A stretch of 64,000 nucleotides of DNA from Alphaproteobacteria bacterium (GCA_900768875.1 CAAGEP010000003.1:186001-250000), one strand, 5' to 3'; shown: positions 6,152 through 13,671, counted from the first letter of the stretch. Translations and numbers: made by a program. The notes: generated from the letters alone by a model not told the origin.

Positions 6152-6294
6152 TTCAAAAACGCATCGAAAACGGTAGAACGTCCCGTCAGTACGTCTTTTT
6201 TATGCCCGATTTACGTCGGGAGTGGTCTATCCGTAAGGACGACCGCGCGATTTTCGACGCGTTTTTGAGCTCCCGACGCCTTGCGGGTCAAGGC
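6152..6294 (+). ncRNA. C4-like structured leader RNA, copy A
   Basis: In order: a 5' arm (6153-6170); a hairpin ACGT/ACGT followed by six Ts; and a core with CCCGA (6205-6209)/TCGGG (6216-6220) competing with TCGGGAG (6216-6222)/CTCCCGA (6270-6276). Inside the outer stem sit a hairpin GGTC (6224-6227)/GACC (6241-6244) with TCC-GTAA-GGA, and a loop hairpin CGCG/CGCG. The 3' hairpin is GCCTTG (6278-6283)/CAAGGC (6289-6294). The core layout and its position before a Bro-N gene match the C4 antisense RNA of phages P1 and P7, which represses the antirepressor gene. The 5' arm is complementary to 6251-6268 at 17 of 18 positions. Confidence 0.65.
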
Positions 6295-6318
6295 TTCAAA
6301 ATCAAAAGGAAATCGAAA

Positions 6319-6573
6319 ATGACAAACTCAATCGTAAAATTTGAAAATCAAGACATCGAACTGATCACCGTGGACGGTCAGCCGATGATGACGGCGGCGC
6401 AAATTGGAGCAGCGTTAGGGGGAACAGACGGACAAAATGTCCGTCCGTCAGACCGACAAAATGTCGGTGCGTGCGATGTCGCTAAAATCTATCGGCGAAA
6501 TGCCGACAGTTTATTAAAAAAAAATAATTTGACAAGAGATTCTTTGGGGCGTTATGTTGTTTTTGAGGCTTGA
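6319..6573 (+). CDS. Short Bro-N antirepressor-like protein (84 aa)
   Basis: The ATG at 6319 has AAAAGGAAA upstream. The first 25 residues (MTNSIVKFENQDIELIT...) are identical to the larger paralogue at 6736; the Bro-N pattern VKFEN..I..I..DG.P continues to AAQIGAALGG, then IYRRNADSLL. The protein stops at about half the normal Bro-N length, so it is either a truncated copy or a short decoy. Two tandem palindromes (6427-6468) interrupt the domain between the first helix and the rest, as if a small insertion had been tolerated in frame. Bro-N proteins of phages inactivate the prophage repressor. Confidence 0.7.
   Translation: MTNSIVKFENQDIELITVDGQPMMTAAQIGAALGGTDGQNVRPSDRQNVGACDVAKIYRRNADSLLKKNNLTRDSLGRYVVFEA
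6427..6468 (+). repeat. Two tandem palindromes inside the short Bro-N gene
   Basis: GACGGACA-AAA-TGTCCGTC (6427-6445) and ACCGACA-AAA-TGTCGGT (6452-6468) are both perfect, share the core GACA-AAA-TGTC and are spaced 25 bp centre to centre. They look like operator half-site pairs or small hairpins. Confidence 0.7.
6529..6558 (+). promoter_or_regulatory. Promoter of antirepressor module B
   Basis: TTGACA (6529-6534), 18 bases, TATGTT (6553-6558), inside the 3' end of the short Bro-N gene. It starts 41 bases before the module's 5' complementary arm, matching module A. Confidence 0.55.
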
Positions 6574-6711
6574 AACCCCTCATAAGCAACGGCAGCACCC
6601 CGTTAAAGTGCCTTTTTTATGCCCCGATTCATGCGGGAAGGGTCTATCCGTAAGGACGACCACTCGATTGCTTACGAGGGTTTCAACTTCCCGCGCCTGA
6701 CGGTGTCAGGC
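6570..6711 (+). ncRNA. C4-like structured leader RNA, copy B
   Basis: Same architecture as copy A with compensatory changes. The terminator-like hairpin is GCAC/GTGC plus T6. CCCG/CGGG competes with CGGGAAG (6634-6640)/CTTCCCG (6687-6693). The inner hairpin GGTC (6641-6644)/GACC (6658-6661) with TCC-GTAA-GGA is unchanged. The loop hairpin is CTCG/CGAG, and the 3' hairpin is GCCTG (6695-6699)/CAGGC (6707-6711). The 5' arm 6570-6589 is complementary to 6668-6686 except for one mismatch and one bulge, and the mismatch is at the same place as in copy A. Confidence 0.65.
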
Positions 6712-6735
6712 ATCCATTGAAACGGAAATAAGCAA

Positions 6736-7260
6736 ATGACAAACTCAATCGTAAAATTTGAAAATCAAGACATCGAACTGATTACCGTGGACGGTCAGCC
6801 GATGATGACACTCCCACAAATCGTGGGTGCGTTGGGGGCATCGCCCAATCAAGCGAGTAACCTTTACACCCGCCACGCCGACGAGTTCACGCCGGAAATG
6901 ACACGGATCATCAAACAGGGGCGGACGCGCGTCCGCGTGTTCAACCGGGAGGGCGCGTGGCTGATCGGAATGTTCGCGCGCACGCCCAAAGCCGCAGCAT
7001 TTCGCAAATGGGTGATCACCGCCCTTGCGGAACACGTTGACGGCATGTCGGCGAACGGACAAACGGCTTTGCCGCCGCCCGCCCGAACCGAAGAAGAAAC
7101 GCTGGCGCGCGACCTTGCCGCGCTGATGCTGGGCGGTTGCGCATCAATCAAACAGCGCTGGTTCCGCGAACTGACCGCCGAACTGGAACAAGCCAAGAAA
7201 ACAATCAAGGAACAAAACGCCGCCTTGGCAAAAATCCGCGAAATTCTGCCATTAAAATAA
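6736..7260 (+). CDS. Bro-N domain antirepressor (174 aa)
   Basis: The Bro-N domain covers about residues 1-100: VKFENQDIELITVDGQPMM, LPQIVGALGASPNQASNLYTRH, then the conserved NREGAWLIGMFARTPKAAAFRKWV. A C-terminal coiled coil (about 140-170, ELTAELEQAKKTIKEQNAAL) replaces the KilA-C or P22-Ant-type second domain. Phage antirepressors of this family bind and inactivate the prophage repressor to trigger induction. The upstream C4-like RNA suggests expression is blocked at the RNA level. It is the last gene of the element before tRNA-Thr. Confidence 0.82.
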   Translation: MTNSIVKFENQDIELITVDGQPMMTLPQIVGALGASPNQASNLYTRHADEFTPEMTRIIKQGRTRVRVFNREGAWLIGMFARTPKAAAFRKWVITALAEHVDGMSANGQTALPPPARTEEETLARDLAALMLGGCASIKQRWFRELTAELEQAKKTIKEQNAALAKIREILPLK

Positions 7261-7281
7261 CAAACCCGTGAACAAAACCAG

Positions 7282-7311
7282 AAAATCCGTCCAATATTGG
7301 ACGGATTTTTT
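7282..7311 (+). terminator. Intrinsic terminator of the antirepressor operon
   Basis: A perfect 28-base palindrome (7282-7309, arms AAAATCCGTCCAAT/ATTGGACGGATTTT) ends in a T-run. Confidence 0.9.
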
Positions 7312-7330
7312 ATGTTTGACGGATTGAAAA

Positions 7331-7361
7331 TAAAAAGGGCGAAAACCCAAGGTTTCCGCCC
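7331..7361 (-). terminator. Intrinsic terminator of tRNA-Thr(GGT)
   Basis: On the minus strand GGGCGGAAACC pairs with GGTTTTCGCCC across a TTG loop and runs into TTTTTATTTT. Confidence 0.85.
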
Positions 7362-7367
7362 TCTTTA

Positions 7368-7442
<75 letters not shown>

Positions 7443-7452
7443 GACAGACAGA

Positions 7453-7481
7453 GGTATATAAGAATTATTCCCTTTGTGCAA
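7453..7481 (-). promoter_or_regulatory. Promoter of tRNA-Thr(GGT)
   Basis: On the minus strand TTGCAC (7476-7481), 17 bases, TATACC (7453-7458) lies just upstream of the tRNA. Confidence 0.55.
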
Positions 7482-7562
7482 GCAAAAAATCCGCTCTATC
7501 CGTTTTTTTTCCCTTGTCATCCCGACGGGGTTTTGCAATCCTTGTCGAAAAGGAGATTTTTT

Positions 7563-7718
7563 ATGGTTGACCGCGAAAAACAGGACGCAAAATTCCAAAA
7601 ACAAGCCGAAATGCTGCGCAGAAACTTGGCTTTGCGCAAAAAACAGGTCGAAGAACGTCAAAAACTGCTGGAACAAAAGGAACGGCAAGCCGAAAACGCA
7701 AATAAAGCTTGCGATTAA
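7563..7718 (+). CDS. Small conserved coiled-coil protein upstream of murA (51 aa)
   Basis: The ATG at 7563 follows AAAGGAG; longer frames start in non-coding sequence. The sequence is highly charged (DREKQDAKFQ...EMLRRNLALRKKQVEERQKLL) and matches the pattern of the tiny LR.NL..RK.Q proteins found just before murA in many Alphaproteobacteria. No function is known for that family. It lies 55 bases before murA in the same direction and is probably co-transcribed with it. Confidence 0.7.
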   Translation: MVDREKQDAKFQKQAEMLRRNLALRKKQVEERQKLLEQKERQAENANKACD

Positions 7719-7773
7719 GACGCCCCTGCGATAAAAATCTGTATCTCTTTTATAAAACTTTGGGATTGGGGTT

Positions 7774-9048
7774 ATGGATCGAATCAGAATCGTCGGCGGC
7801 GTTCCTTTGAAAGGCAAAATTGCTATCAGCGGGGCTAAAAACGCCGCTTTGCCGCTAATGGCGGCTTCGCTGTTGACGGACGAAGTGCTGACGTTGACGA
7901 ACTTGCCGCATTTGGCGGACATTATGACGATGACCGCTTTGTTGTCCCAGCACGGCGTCAAGCTGACCATGACTGATGAAGCGGGTGGCGCGCTGTGCTT
8001 TGACGGCGGTCATATTTTTAATCTGAAAGCTCCGTACGACATTGTGCGTAAAATGCGCGCGTCCGTTTTGGTCTTGGGACCTTTGACCGCGCGCTTCGGC
8101 AAGGCGAAAGTGTCGCTGCCCGGCGGGTGCGCCATCGGGACGCGTCCCGTGGATATGCACTTATCCGCTTTGGAAAAAATGGGCGCGACGATTGAAATCA
8201 AAGAGGGCTATATCATTTCCAACGCTCACGGTCGTTTGCACGGCGCGGAAATCGTGTTCCCCAAAGTGACCGTCGGCGGAACGCAGAATATTATGATGGC
8301 GGCGACTTTGGCGGACGGCGTGACCGTTTTGCGCAACGCCGCGCGCGAACCCGAAATCGCCGATTTGGCAAAGTGTCTGATTGCGATGGGCGCGAAAATC
8401 TCGGGCGCGGGGACGGACACGATTACAATCGAAGGCGTCGACCGTTTGCACAAAGCGACGCACCGCATTCTTTCCGACCGTATCGAGGCGGCGTCCTATG
8501 CAATCGCGGCGGCGATTACCCGCGGCAGAATCGAGCTGGTCGACGCGAATTTGAACGATATGGCGGCGGTGGCGCGAATCTTGATTGACTGCGGCGTCGA
8601 TTTGCAGGAAACGGAAAACGGCTTTATCGCCGACGCGGAAAACGCTTACCTTATCGGAACGGACGTGATGACGGAGCCTTATCCCGGATTCCCGACCGAT
8701 GTGCAGGCGCAGATGACGGCTTTGCTGGCGACGGCAAGCGGCGCGTCTTTGATTACCGAAACGATTTTTGAAAACCGCTTTATGCACGTTCCCGAACTGG
8801 CGCGCATGGGGGCAAACATCAATGTTCAAGGTCCGTCGTCCGCCATTGTGCGCGGTGTGCCGAAGCTGTCGGGCGCGGAGGTCATGGCGACCGATTTGCG
8901 CGCGTCGATGTGTTTGGTGCTGGCGGGGCTGGTCGCCGAAGGCGAAACGATTGTCAACCGCGTATACCACCTTGACCGCGGATATGAACATTTGGAAGAA
9001 AAACTGTCGGCGTGCGGCGCGATTATCGAACGTATTCCCGGAGAATGA
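7774..9048 (+). CDS. murA: UDP-N-acetylglucosamine 1-carboxyvinyltransferase MurA (424 aa)
   Basis: It catalyses the first committed step of peptidoglycan synthesis, transfer of enolpyruvate from PEP to UDP-GlcNAc in the cytoplasm. Landmarks: the substrate loop KNAALPLMAASLL (residues 20-32), the catalytic cysteine at about 119 in PGGCAIGTRPVD, and the C-terminal DLRASMCLVLAGLVAEG region. Cysteine rather than aspartate at the active site predicts the usual fosfomycin-sensitive form. Length is normal for the EPSP synthase-like fold. hisG follows 2 bases after the stop, so murA-hisG-hisD is an operon, an arrangement common in Rhodospirillales-like bacteria. Confidence 0.97.
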   Translation: MDRIRIVGGVPLKGKIAISGAKNAALPLMAASLLTDEVLTLTNLPHLADIMTMTALLSQHGVKLTMTDEAGGALCFDGGHIFNLKAPYDIVRKMRASVLVLGPLTARFGKAKVSLPGGCAIGTRPVDMHLSALEKMGATIEIKEGYIISNAHGRLHGAEIVFPKVTVGGTQNIMMAATLADGVTVLRNAAREPEIADLAKCLIAMGAKISGAGTDTITIEGVDRLHKATHRILSDRIEAASYAIAAAITRGRIELVDANLNDMAAVARILIDCGVDLQETENGFIADAENAYLIGTDVMTEPYPGFPTDVQAQMTALLATASGASLITETIFENRFMHVPELARMGANINVQGPSSAIVRGVPKLSGAEVMATDLRASMCLVLAGLVAEGETIVNRVYHLDRGYEHLEEKLSACGAIIERIPGE

Positions 9049-9049
9049 A

Positions 9050-9694
9050 ATGTCCAATCTGATTATGGCTTTGCCCAAAGGGCGGATTTTGGACGAGCTG
9101 ATGCCTGTTTTGAAAAAAGCGGATATTTTGCCCGAAGATGCTTTTTTTGACGACAAGTCCCGATTGTTACGCTTTAAGACCAACCGCGAAAATGTCGAGC
9201 TTATCCGCGTACGCAGTTTCGATGTGGCGACTTTCGTAGCATTCGGCGCGGCGCAAATCGGCGTGTGCGGTAACGATGTTTTGGAAGAGTTCGATTTCTC
9301 CGAAATCTACGCGCCGCTGGATTTGGGCGTCGGCAAGTGCCGTATGGCCGCCGCCGCTCCCGTCGGATACAGGGAAAACGCTTTCGACCGCGCGGGGCAT
9401 ATCCGTGTGGCGACGAAATATCCGAACATTACGAAAAAATACTATCAAAGCAAGGGAATTCAAGCCGAATGCGTCAAGCTGTCGGGCGCGATGGAGCTGG
9501 CGCCGACGGTGGGACTGTGTCACCGCATTGTCGATGTGGTGTCTTCGGGGGCGACGTTGAAGGCGAACGGATTGGTCGAAATCGACCCGATTATGGATGT
9601 TTCCGCGCGTTTGATTATGAACAGAACCGCTTTCAAAACCCGTTCCGACGAAATGACGGGATGGCTGGAGGCTTTTAAGGAGGCTGTGAAATGA
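9050..9694 (+). CDS. hisG: ATP phosphoribosyltransferase HisG, short form (214 aa)
   Basis: It catalyses the first step of histidine biosynthesis, joining ATP and PRPP. The start MSNLIMALPKGRILDEL is fixed by its closeness to the murA stop; GICGND-like GVCGNDVLEEF and the PRPP-binding VVSSGATLKANGL are visible. At 214 residues it lacks the C-terminal ACT-like regulatory domain, so it is the short type that needs HisZ for activity and feedback control; hisZ is not in this window. It overlaps hisD by 4 bases (ATGA). Confidence 0.95.
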   Translation: MSNLIMALPKGRILDELMPVLKKADILPEDAFFDDKSRLLRFKTNRENVELIRVRSFDVATFVAFGAAQIGVCGNDVLEEFDFSEIYAPLDLGVGKCRMAAAAPVGYRENAFDRAGHIRVATKYPNITKKYYQSKGIQAECVKLSGAMELAPTVGLCHRIVDVVSSGATLKANGLVEIDPIMDVSARLIMNRTAFKTRSDEMTGWLEAFKEAVK

Positions 9695-10986
9695 CTTTGT
9701 TTTTATCGTCAACCGATGCGGATTTTGAACAAAAATTCAAGGCTTTTTTGGCGGTTAAGCGCGAAAACGACCCCGATGTCAATGCCGTTGTGGCGGAAAT
9801 CGTCGCCGATGTGCGCAAAAAAGGCGATGAAGCGTTGTGCGCTTATACGCAGAAATTCGATCGCGTGAATTTAACGCCCGCGACGATGCGAGTCAGCCAA
9901 TCCGAAATCGACGAAGCCGTCGCCGCATGCGACAAGGACGTTTTGGACGCGCTTTATTTGGCAGCGGAGCGCATAGAGGCTTTTCACGAAAAGCAGCTGC
10001 CCGAAAGCCATTTCTTCAACGATGAAACGGATGCTTTGATGGGGTGGCGGTGGACGCCCGTGTTTTCCGCAGGGCTGTATGTGCCGGGCGGTACGGCGGC
10101 TTATCCGTCGTCCGTTTTGATGAACGCGATTCCTGCAAAAGTGGCGGGTGTCAAGCGGATTGTAATGGCGGTGCCGACGCCCGACGGAAAAATCAATCCG
10201 CTGGTGCTTGCCGCCGCGGACTGTGTCGGAATTGACGAGATTTACAAAATCGGCGGAGCGCAGGCGATTGCCGCTTTGGCGTACGGGACGGAAACGATTG
10301 AACCCGTCGATATGGTGGTCGGTCCGGGGAACGCTTATGTCGCGGCGGCTAAACGGCAGGTGTTCGGCAAGGTCGGAATCGATATGATTGCCGGACCGTC
10401 CGAAATCATGGTGGTCGCCGATCAATCCGCCAATCCCGAATGGATTGCCGCCGATTTGCTGAGCCAAGCCGAACACGATGTTTCCGCTCAGTCGATTTTG
10501 GTTACAAACAATGCCGACTTTGCCGAAAAAATCAAAGCGGAAGTCGAAAAACAGCTGCCGACTTTGGCGCGCGAAAATATCGCCCGTCAAAGCTGGGAAA
10601 ACAACGGCGCCATTATTGTGACGGATAATTTGAAAGAGCAGGCGGGGGCTTTGGTTGACCGCGTCGCGCCCGAACATTTGGAACTGTGCGTCAAAGAACC
10701 CGAAGAACTGTGCAAAACGGTGCATCACGCGGGGTCAATCTTTTTGGGGACGTACACGCCCGAAGCTGTCGGCGACTATGTCGGCGGACCGAACCATGTG
10801 TTGCCGACCGCCCGCAGTGCGCGGTTTTCATCGGGATTGGGCGTGCATACGTTCATGAAGCGGTCGACGATTTTGGCTTGCACCGCGGAAACGCTGGACG
10901 AAATCGGTCAAGCCGCCGTTTTGCTTGCCAAAGCCGAGGGGCTGACCGCGCATGCGGCTTCCGTTGAAAAGCGGCTGAATGCTTAA
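9691..10986 (+). CDS. hisD: Histidinol dehydrogenase HisD (431 aa)
   Basis: It carries out the last two oxidations of histidine biosynthesis (histidinol to histidine, NAD and zinc dependent). Diagnostic stretches are GGTAAYPSSVLMNAIPA, IGGAQAIAALAYGT, VGPGNAYVAAAKR and SQAEHD, plus EHLE near residue 327, which contribute the zinc and active-site residues. Length is typical. Translation is coupled to hisG by the ATGA overlap. The stop overlaps by 4 bases the end of a possible small gene on the minus strand; no strong terminator separates the two converging units. Confidence 0.97.
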   Translation: MTLFLSSTDADFEQKFKAFLAVKRENDPDVNAVVAEIVADVRKKGDEALCAYTQKFDRVNLTPATMRVSQSEIDEAVAACDKDVLDALYLAAERIEAFHEKQLPESHFFNDETDALMGWRWTPVFSAGLYVPGGTAAYPSSVLMNAIPAKVAGVKRIVMAVPTPDGKINPLVLAAADCVGIDEIYKIGGAQAIAALAYGTETIEPVDMVVGPGNAYVAAAKRQVFGKVGIDMIAGPSEIMVVADQSANPEWIAADLLSQAEHDVSAQSILVTNNADFAEKIKAEVEKQLPTLARENIARQSWENNGAIIVTDNLKEQAGALVDRVAPEHLELCVKEPEELCKTVHHAGSIFLGTYTPEAVGDYVGGPNHVLPTARSARFSSGLGVHTFMKRSTILACTAETLDEIGQAAVLLAKAEGLTAHAASVEKRLNA

Positions 10987-11135
10987 TTTGAAGGTTTTTC
11001 TTCTTTGATTGCGGGGGCGGGAGCGGATTCCGTCCCTGTTTTTTTCGGCGGCTGTTGTACGGACGGATATTCCCGCCCCGTCAAGAGGCTTTTGACCTGT
11101 CCCGCCGCCATGAATTGTTCGTACAATGAAACCAT
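10983..11135 (-). CDS. Possible small protein at the end of the ATP synthase F0 operon (50 aa)
   Basis: On the minus strand an ATG (11133-11135) has AGGACGGA upstream and opens a 50-codon frame: MVSLYEQFMAAGQV, then a Pro/Lys-rich tail (QQPPKKTG, APAPAIKEEKP). It begins 50 bases after the atpF stop and could be co-transcribed. The low-complexity tail and lack of a recognised family leave it uncertain; a plus-strand frame in the same place looks worse. Confidence 0.35.
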   Translation of the reverse strand: MVSLYEQFMAAGQVKSLLTGREYPSVQQPPKKTGTESAPAPAIKEEKPSN

Positions 11136-11185
11136 TGATTCCGTCCTGTTGTCGGAATCAGTATCCGCTTGTTTCGGGAAAATGT

Positions 11186-11737
11186 CTATAAATCTTTTTT
11201 GGACAAGGCTTGGGGCAGGGTGTCGATAGCGTGGTTTAAAAACGCTTTGCCCGCTTCGCCGCTTAATTTTTCGCGCAAAATCTTTTCAGCCGTTTTCAAT
11301 GACAAGGATACGGCGGAATCGCGTATTTCTTCGGATGCTTCGTCCGTTGCGCGCTTCAATCGCATTTCCGCGGCGGATTCTTTGTTTTTCAATTTGGCGT
11401 CAAAGTCCGCTTGGATATTCTTTTTCAGATGTTCGGCGTCGGCGCGGGCGCGTTTCAATGCGGATTCGATTTCCTGTTCCGTGTTTTGATGCTTTTCCCG
11501 ATAGTCGTCGAGCATTTTTTGCGCGTCCGTCCGCAACTGTGACGCGTCGTTCAGTTTGCGCGCAATGGTGTCGGCGCGCGCCTGCAAAGCGGCGGAAATC
11601 GACTTGCCCGCCAATTTGACCAGCAAAGCGACTGTCAGGCAAAACGCCAGACCGACCCAGAATGTCGGGTCCTGAAACAGGCTGCCGTGATGGGCGGCGG
11701 AAGCTGTTTCTGCGGCAAAAGCGGGGGAAATAATCAT
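11186..11737 (-). CDS. atpF: ATP synthase F0 subunit b (183 aa)
   Basis: One N-terminal membrane helix (about residues 27-45, FWVGLAFCLTVALLVKLA) is followed by a long charged helix from residue 55 to the C-terminus, the peripheral stalk that holds F1 against rotation. The last gene of the F0 set, it overlaps atpF' by 4 bases. The helix is rich in Lys, Glu and Ala with right-handed coiled-coil spacing as in other b subunits. The F1 genes are not adjacent, as is usual in Alphaproteobacteria. Confidence 0.93.
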   Translation of the reverse strand: MIISPAFAAETASAAHHGSLFQDPTFWVGLAFCLTVALLVKLAGKSISAALQARADTIARKLNDASQLRTDAQKMLDDYREKHQNTEQEIESALKRARADAEHLKKNIQADFDAKLKNKESAAEMRLKRATDEASEEIRDSAVSLSLKTAEKILREKLSGEAGKAFLNHAIDTLPQALSKKDL

Positions 11738-12237
11738 TTGCTGTTTTCCTTTAACACCGAATCGATGGCTTCGGTCAATTCAGCCGCCGTCGGAACGGTC
11801 GCCGTGATTTTTTGCGTGATTTCACCCGTCAAATCCGCCGCGATTTGCCGGACGCTTTTCAATGCTTCGGCTTTCGCTTCTTCCAGTTTTTGTTCGCCTT
11901 CGGCAAGGTGCGCCGCCAGACGGGAGTCGAAATCTTTTTCGGTTTGAGCCAAAGACGCGGTGATTTCCTCCTGCGCCTTTGCCAAAATGGTTTGCGATTG
12001 CTTTTTGACGTCAGCCATCGCGGTTTCATACTGTTTCAAAAGGGCTTCGGCTTGGTTCTTCAAGTCCTCCGCCGTCTTTAAATCCGTTTCCAATCGGGTT
12101 TGCCGTGCGTCGACCGTCGCGCGCATCAACGGCATGACAAAACGCCACACCACGACAAACGTCGCGCAAAACGTAATCAGCAGCCAAAAACTTTGGGACG
12201 CGTACCACGTCGGATCCAGTTGCGGCAACATCGGCAA
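11734..12237 (-). CDS. atpF2: ATP synthase F0 subunit b' (167 aa)
   Basis: The N-terminus MPMLPQLDPTWYASQSFWLLITF is characteristic of the b' subunit of photosynthetic and alphaproteobacterial ATP synthases. A single membrane helix (about 16-38) precedes a long amphipathic helix with many Lys/Glu/Gln. It forms a heterodimeric stator with the b subunit encoded next. The presence of both b and b' is one of the arguments for an alphaproteobacterial host. Confidence 0.93.
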   Translation of the reverse strand: MPMLPQLDPTWYASQSFWLLITFCATFVVVWRFVMPLMRATVDARQTRLETDLKTAEDLKNQAEALLKQYETAMADVKKQSQTILAKAQEEITASLAQTEKDFDSRLAAHLAEGEQKLEEAKAEALKSVRQIAADLTGEITQKITATVPTAAELTEAIDSVLKENSK

Positions 12238-12255
12238 ACCTCGATTTTCAAACGA

Positions 12256-12501
12256 TTACAGGAACAGCATAATCAGGGCGATTACCAGCGCGTACAACGC
12301 AATCGCTTCCGTCGCCGCAAAGCCGATCAGACCGAACGCGTTGACGTCGTTTTTAACGGTCGGATTGCGACCCACGGTTTCAATCATGGTAATCCAGATT
12401 TTGGACACGCCTTCCGCCGCGGTCTTCATGCTCAAAGCGCACAACGCCGCCGCAAAAAACTTCGCCGCATCGGCGATATATTGCATGTAATTGCCTTCCA
12501 T
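12256..12501 (-). CDS. atpE: ATP synthase F0 subunit c (81 aa)
   Basis: It has two membrane helices joined by the polar loop GRNP (in TVGRNPTVKND) that touches F1. The ion-binding carboxylate is the Glu in FAATEAIALYALV in helix 2. No extra sodium-site polar residues are evident, so proton coupling is likely. The start MEGNYMQYI is chosen for the AAGGAGAT ribosome-binding site 7 bases upstream. Many copies form the rotor ring. Confidence 0.95.
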   Translation of the reverse strand: MEGNYMQYIADAAKFFAAALCALSMKTAAEGVSKIWITMIETVGRNPTVKNDVNAFGLIGFAATEAIALYALVIALIMLFL

Positions 12502-12539
12502 TTTTTTATCTCCTTAAAAGCACGGATTACAACGTCGAA

Positions 12540-13268
12540 TCAATGCGCGTGCAACGCATCGTTCAGATAAACACAGGTCAAAATGGTGTAAATGTAGGCT
12601 TGCAGCACGGCTATCATCATTTCAAACAATGTCAGACAGCCGATGAACGCCAACGGCAACCATCCGCCCCAAAAGCTCAAATCGTAAATAAAGCCCGCGA
12701 TGACTTTCAACATAATGTGTCCGACCATCATGTTCACCGTCAGACGGACGGTCAAGCTGAACGGTTTCGAGCAAAACGATATGATTTCAATCGGTATCAA
12801 AATCGGCGCAATCGCCCACGGAGTCCCGTGCGGGAAAAAGTTCGTGAACCAATTCAATCCGCGCTTTTTCAATCCGATGACGACCGTTATCAAAATCGAA
12901 AACACCGACAGCGCCCCCACCGCCGCAAAATGGCTGGTGTAGGTAAAGCTGTACGGCAACAACCCCAACAGGTTGCCCATTACGATAAACGTGAATATCG
13001 TAAAAATGAACGGAACGTATTTGCGCCCCTCCGAACCTATCATTTCGGACACCATGCCCGTAATCAGTTCGTAGACCATTTCCGCAACGGACTGCAGTTT
13101 CGACGGAATCATCTGTTTTTTATGCATCGCCCAGATGAAAAACACCGCGGAAACCGCGACGCCCAACGCCATAAACAACGATGAATTCGTAAACGACAAA
13201 TCCACGCCGTCGATTTTGGGCAGGCGGATTATCGGTTTGATTTCAAATTGTTCTATCGGTCCGGACAC
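12540..13268 (-). CDS. atpB: ATP synthase F0 subunit a (242 aa)
   Basis: A polytopic membrane protein with five to six helices that forms the two proton half-channels beside the c ring. The essential Arg is in SLTVRLTVNMMVGH, where the common family form is SLSVRLFANMMAGH; the Arg and the Asn are kept. The N-terminal IEQFEIKPI and the C-terminal AYIYTILTCVYLNDALH are also typical. It is separated from atpI by 5 bases. Confidence 0.95.
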   Translation of the reverse strand: MSGPIEQFEIKPIIRLPKIDGVDLSFTNSSLFMALGVAVSAVFFIWAMHKKQMIPSKLQSVAEMVYELITGMVSEMIGSEGRKYVPFIFTIFTFIVMGNLLGLLPYSFTYTSHFAAVGALSVFSILITVVIGLKKRGLNWFTNFFPHGTPWAIAPILIPIEIISFCSKPFSLTVRLTVNMMVGHIMLKVIAGFIYDLSFWGGWLPLAFIGCLTLFEMMIAVLQAYIYTILTCVYLNDALHAH

Positions 13269-13273
13269 AATTC

Positions 13274-13615
13274 TTATTCCTTCTGCGATGCGCGCGATTC
13301 TTTTTCCAAGCGGCGCCGTTCAAAATTTTTCAAAAAACGAACGGCGTTCAAAAGCCCCGCGGCACATCCTAAAATCAAAAACACGGCAATGAAAACGGGA
13401 CGAGTCTTCAGCCAGAAATCCAAGCCGTAGCCCAAAGCCAGACCGCAAATCACGCCTGCAATCAAATCCGAAACGACGTTGAACGCTATCCACATCAACC
13501 GCCCGATTGCCGCCCCCGTCGATGAAGACGAGGCGTGTTTCGGAGCGTTTTGCGCTTTCAAAACAGTCAGCCTGTCGGCAATGTTTTGCAGTCGTTCATG
13601 TTCGTTTTCGGACAT
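13274..13615 (-). CDS. atpI: AtpI/AtpZ-like ATP synthase assembly protein (113 aa)
   Basis: First gene of the F0 operon. A polar N-terminus (1-40) is followed by two membrane helices (about 43-65 and 72-95) with the conserved GYGLDFWLKTRP loop between them. AtpI aids c-ring assembly and possibly Mg2+ supply. The C-terminus is short and basic (FERRRLEKESRASQKE). It starts 16 bases after the mapped -10 box. Confidence 0.88.
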   Translation of the reverse strand: MSENEHERLQNIADRLTVLKAQNAPKHASSSSTGAAIGRLMWIAFNVVSDLIAGVICGLALGYGLDFWLKTRPVFIAVFLILGCAAGLLNAVRFLKNFERRRLEKESRASQKE

Positions 13616-13630
13616 GGTTGCCTGTCGGTT

Positions 13631-13659
13631 AAGATACGAAGACCAAACAAAAAAGTCAA
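13631..13659 (-). promoter_or_regulatory. Promoter of the F0 ATP synthase operon
   Basis: On the minus strand TTGACT (13654-13659), 17 bases, TATCTT (13631-13636) lies just upstream of atpI. Confidence 0.7.
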
Positions 13660-13671
13660 GAAAAGTTCGAC

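Noticed and set aside
11005..11229. Plus-strand 74-codon frame between hisD and atpF
   Set aside because: No ribosome-binding site, overlaps the atpF end in antisense, and the minus-strand small frame has the better start.
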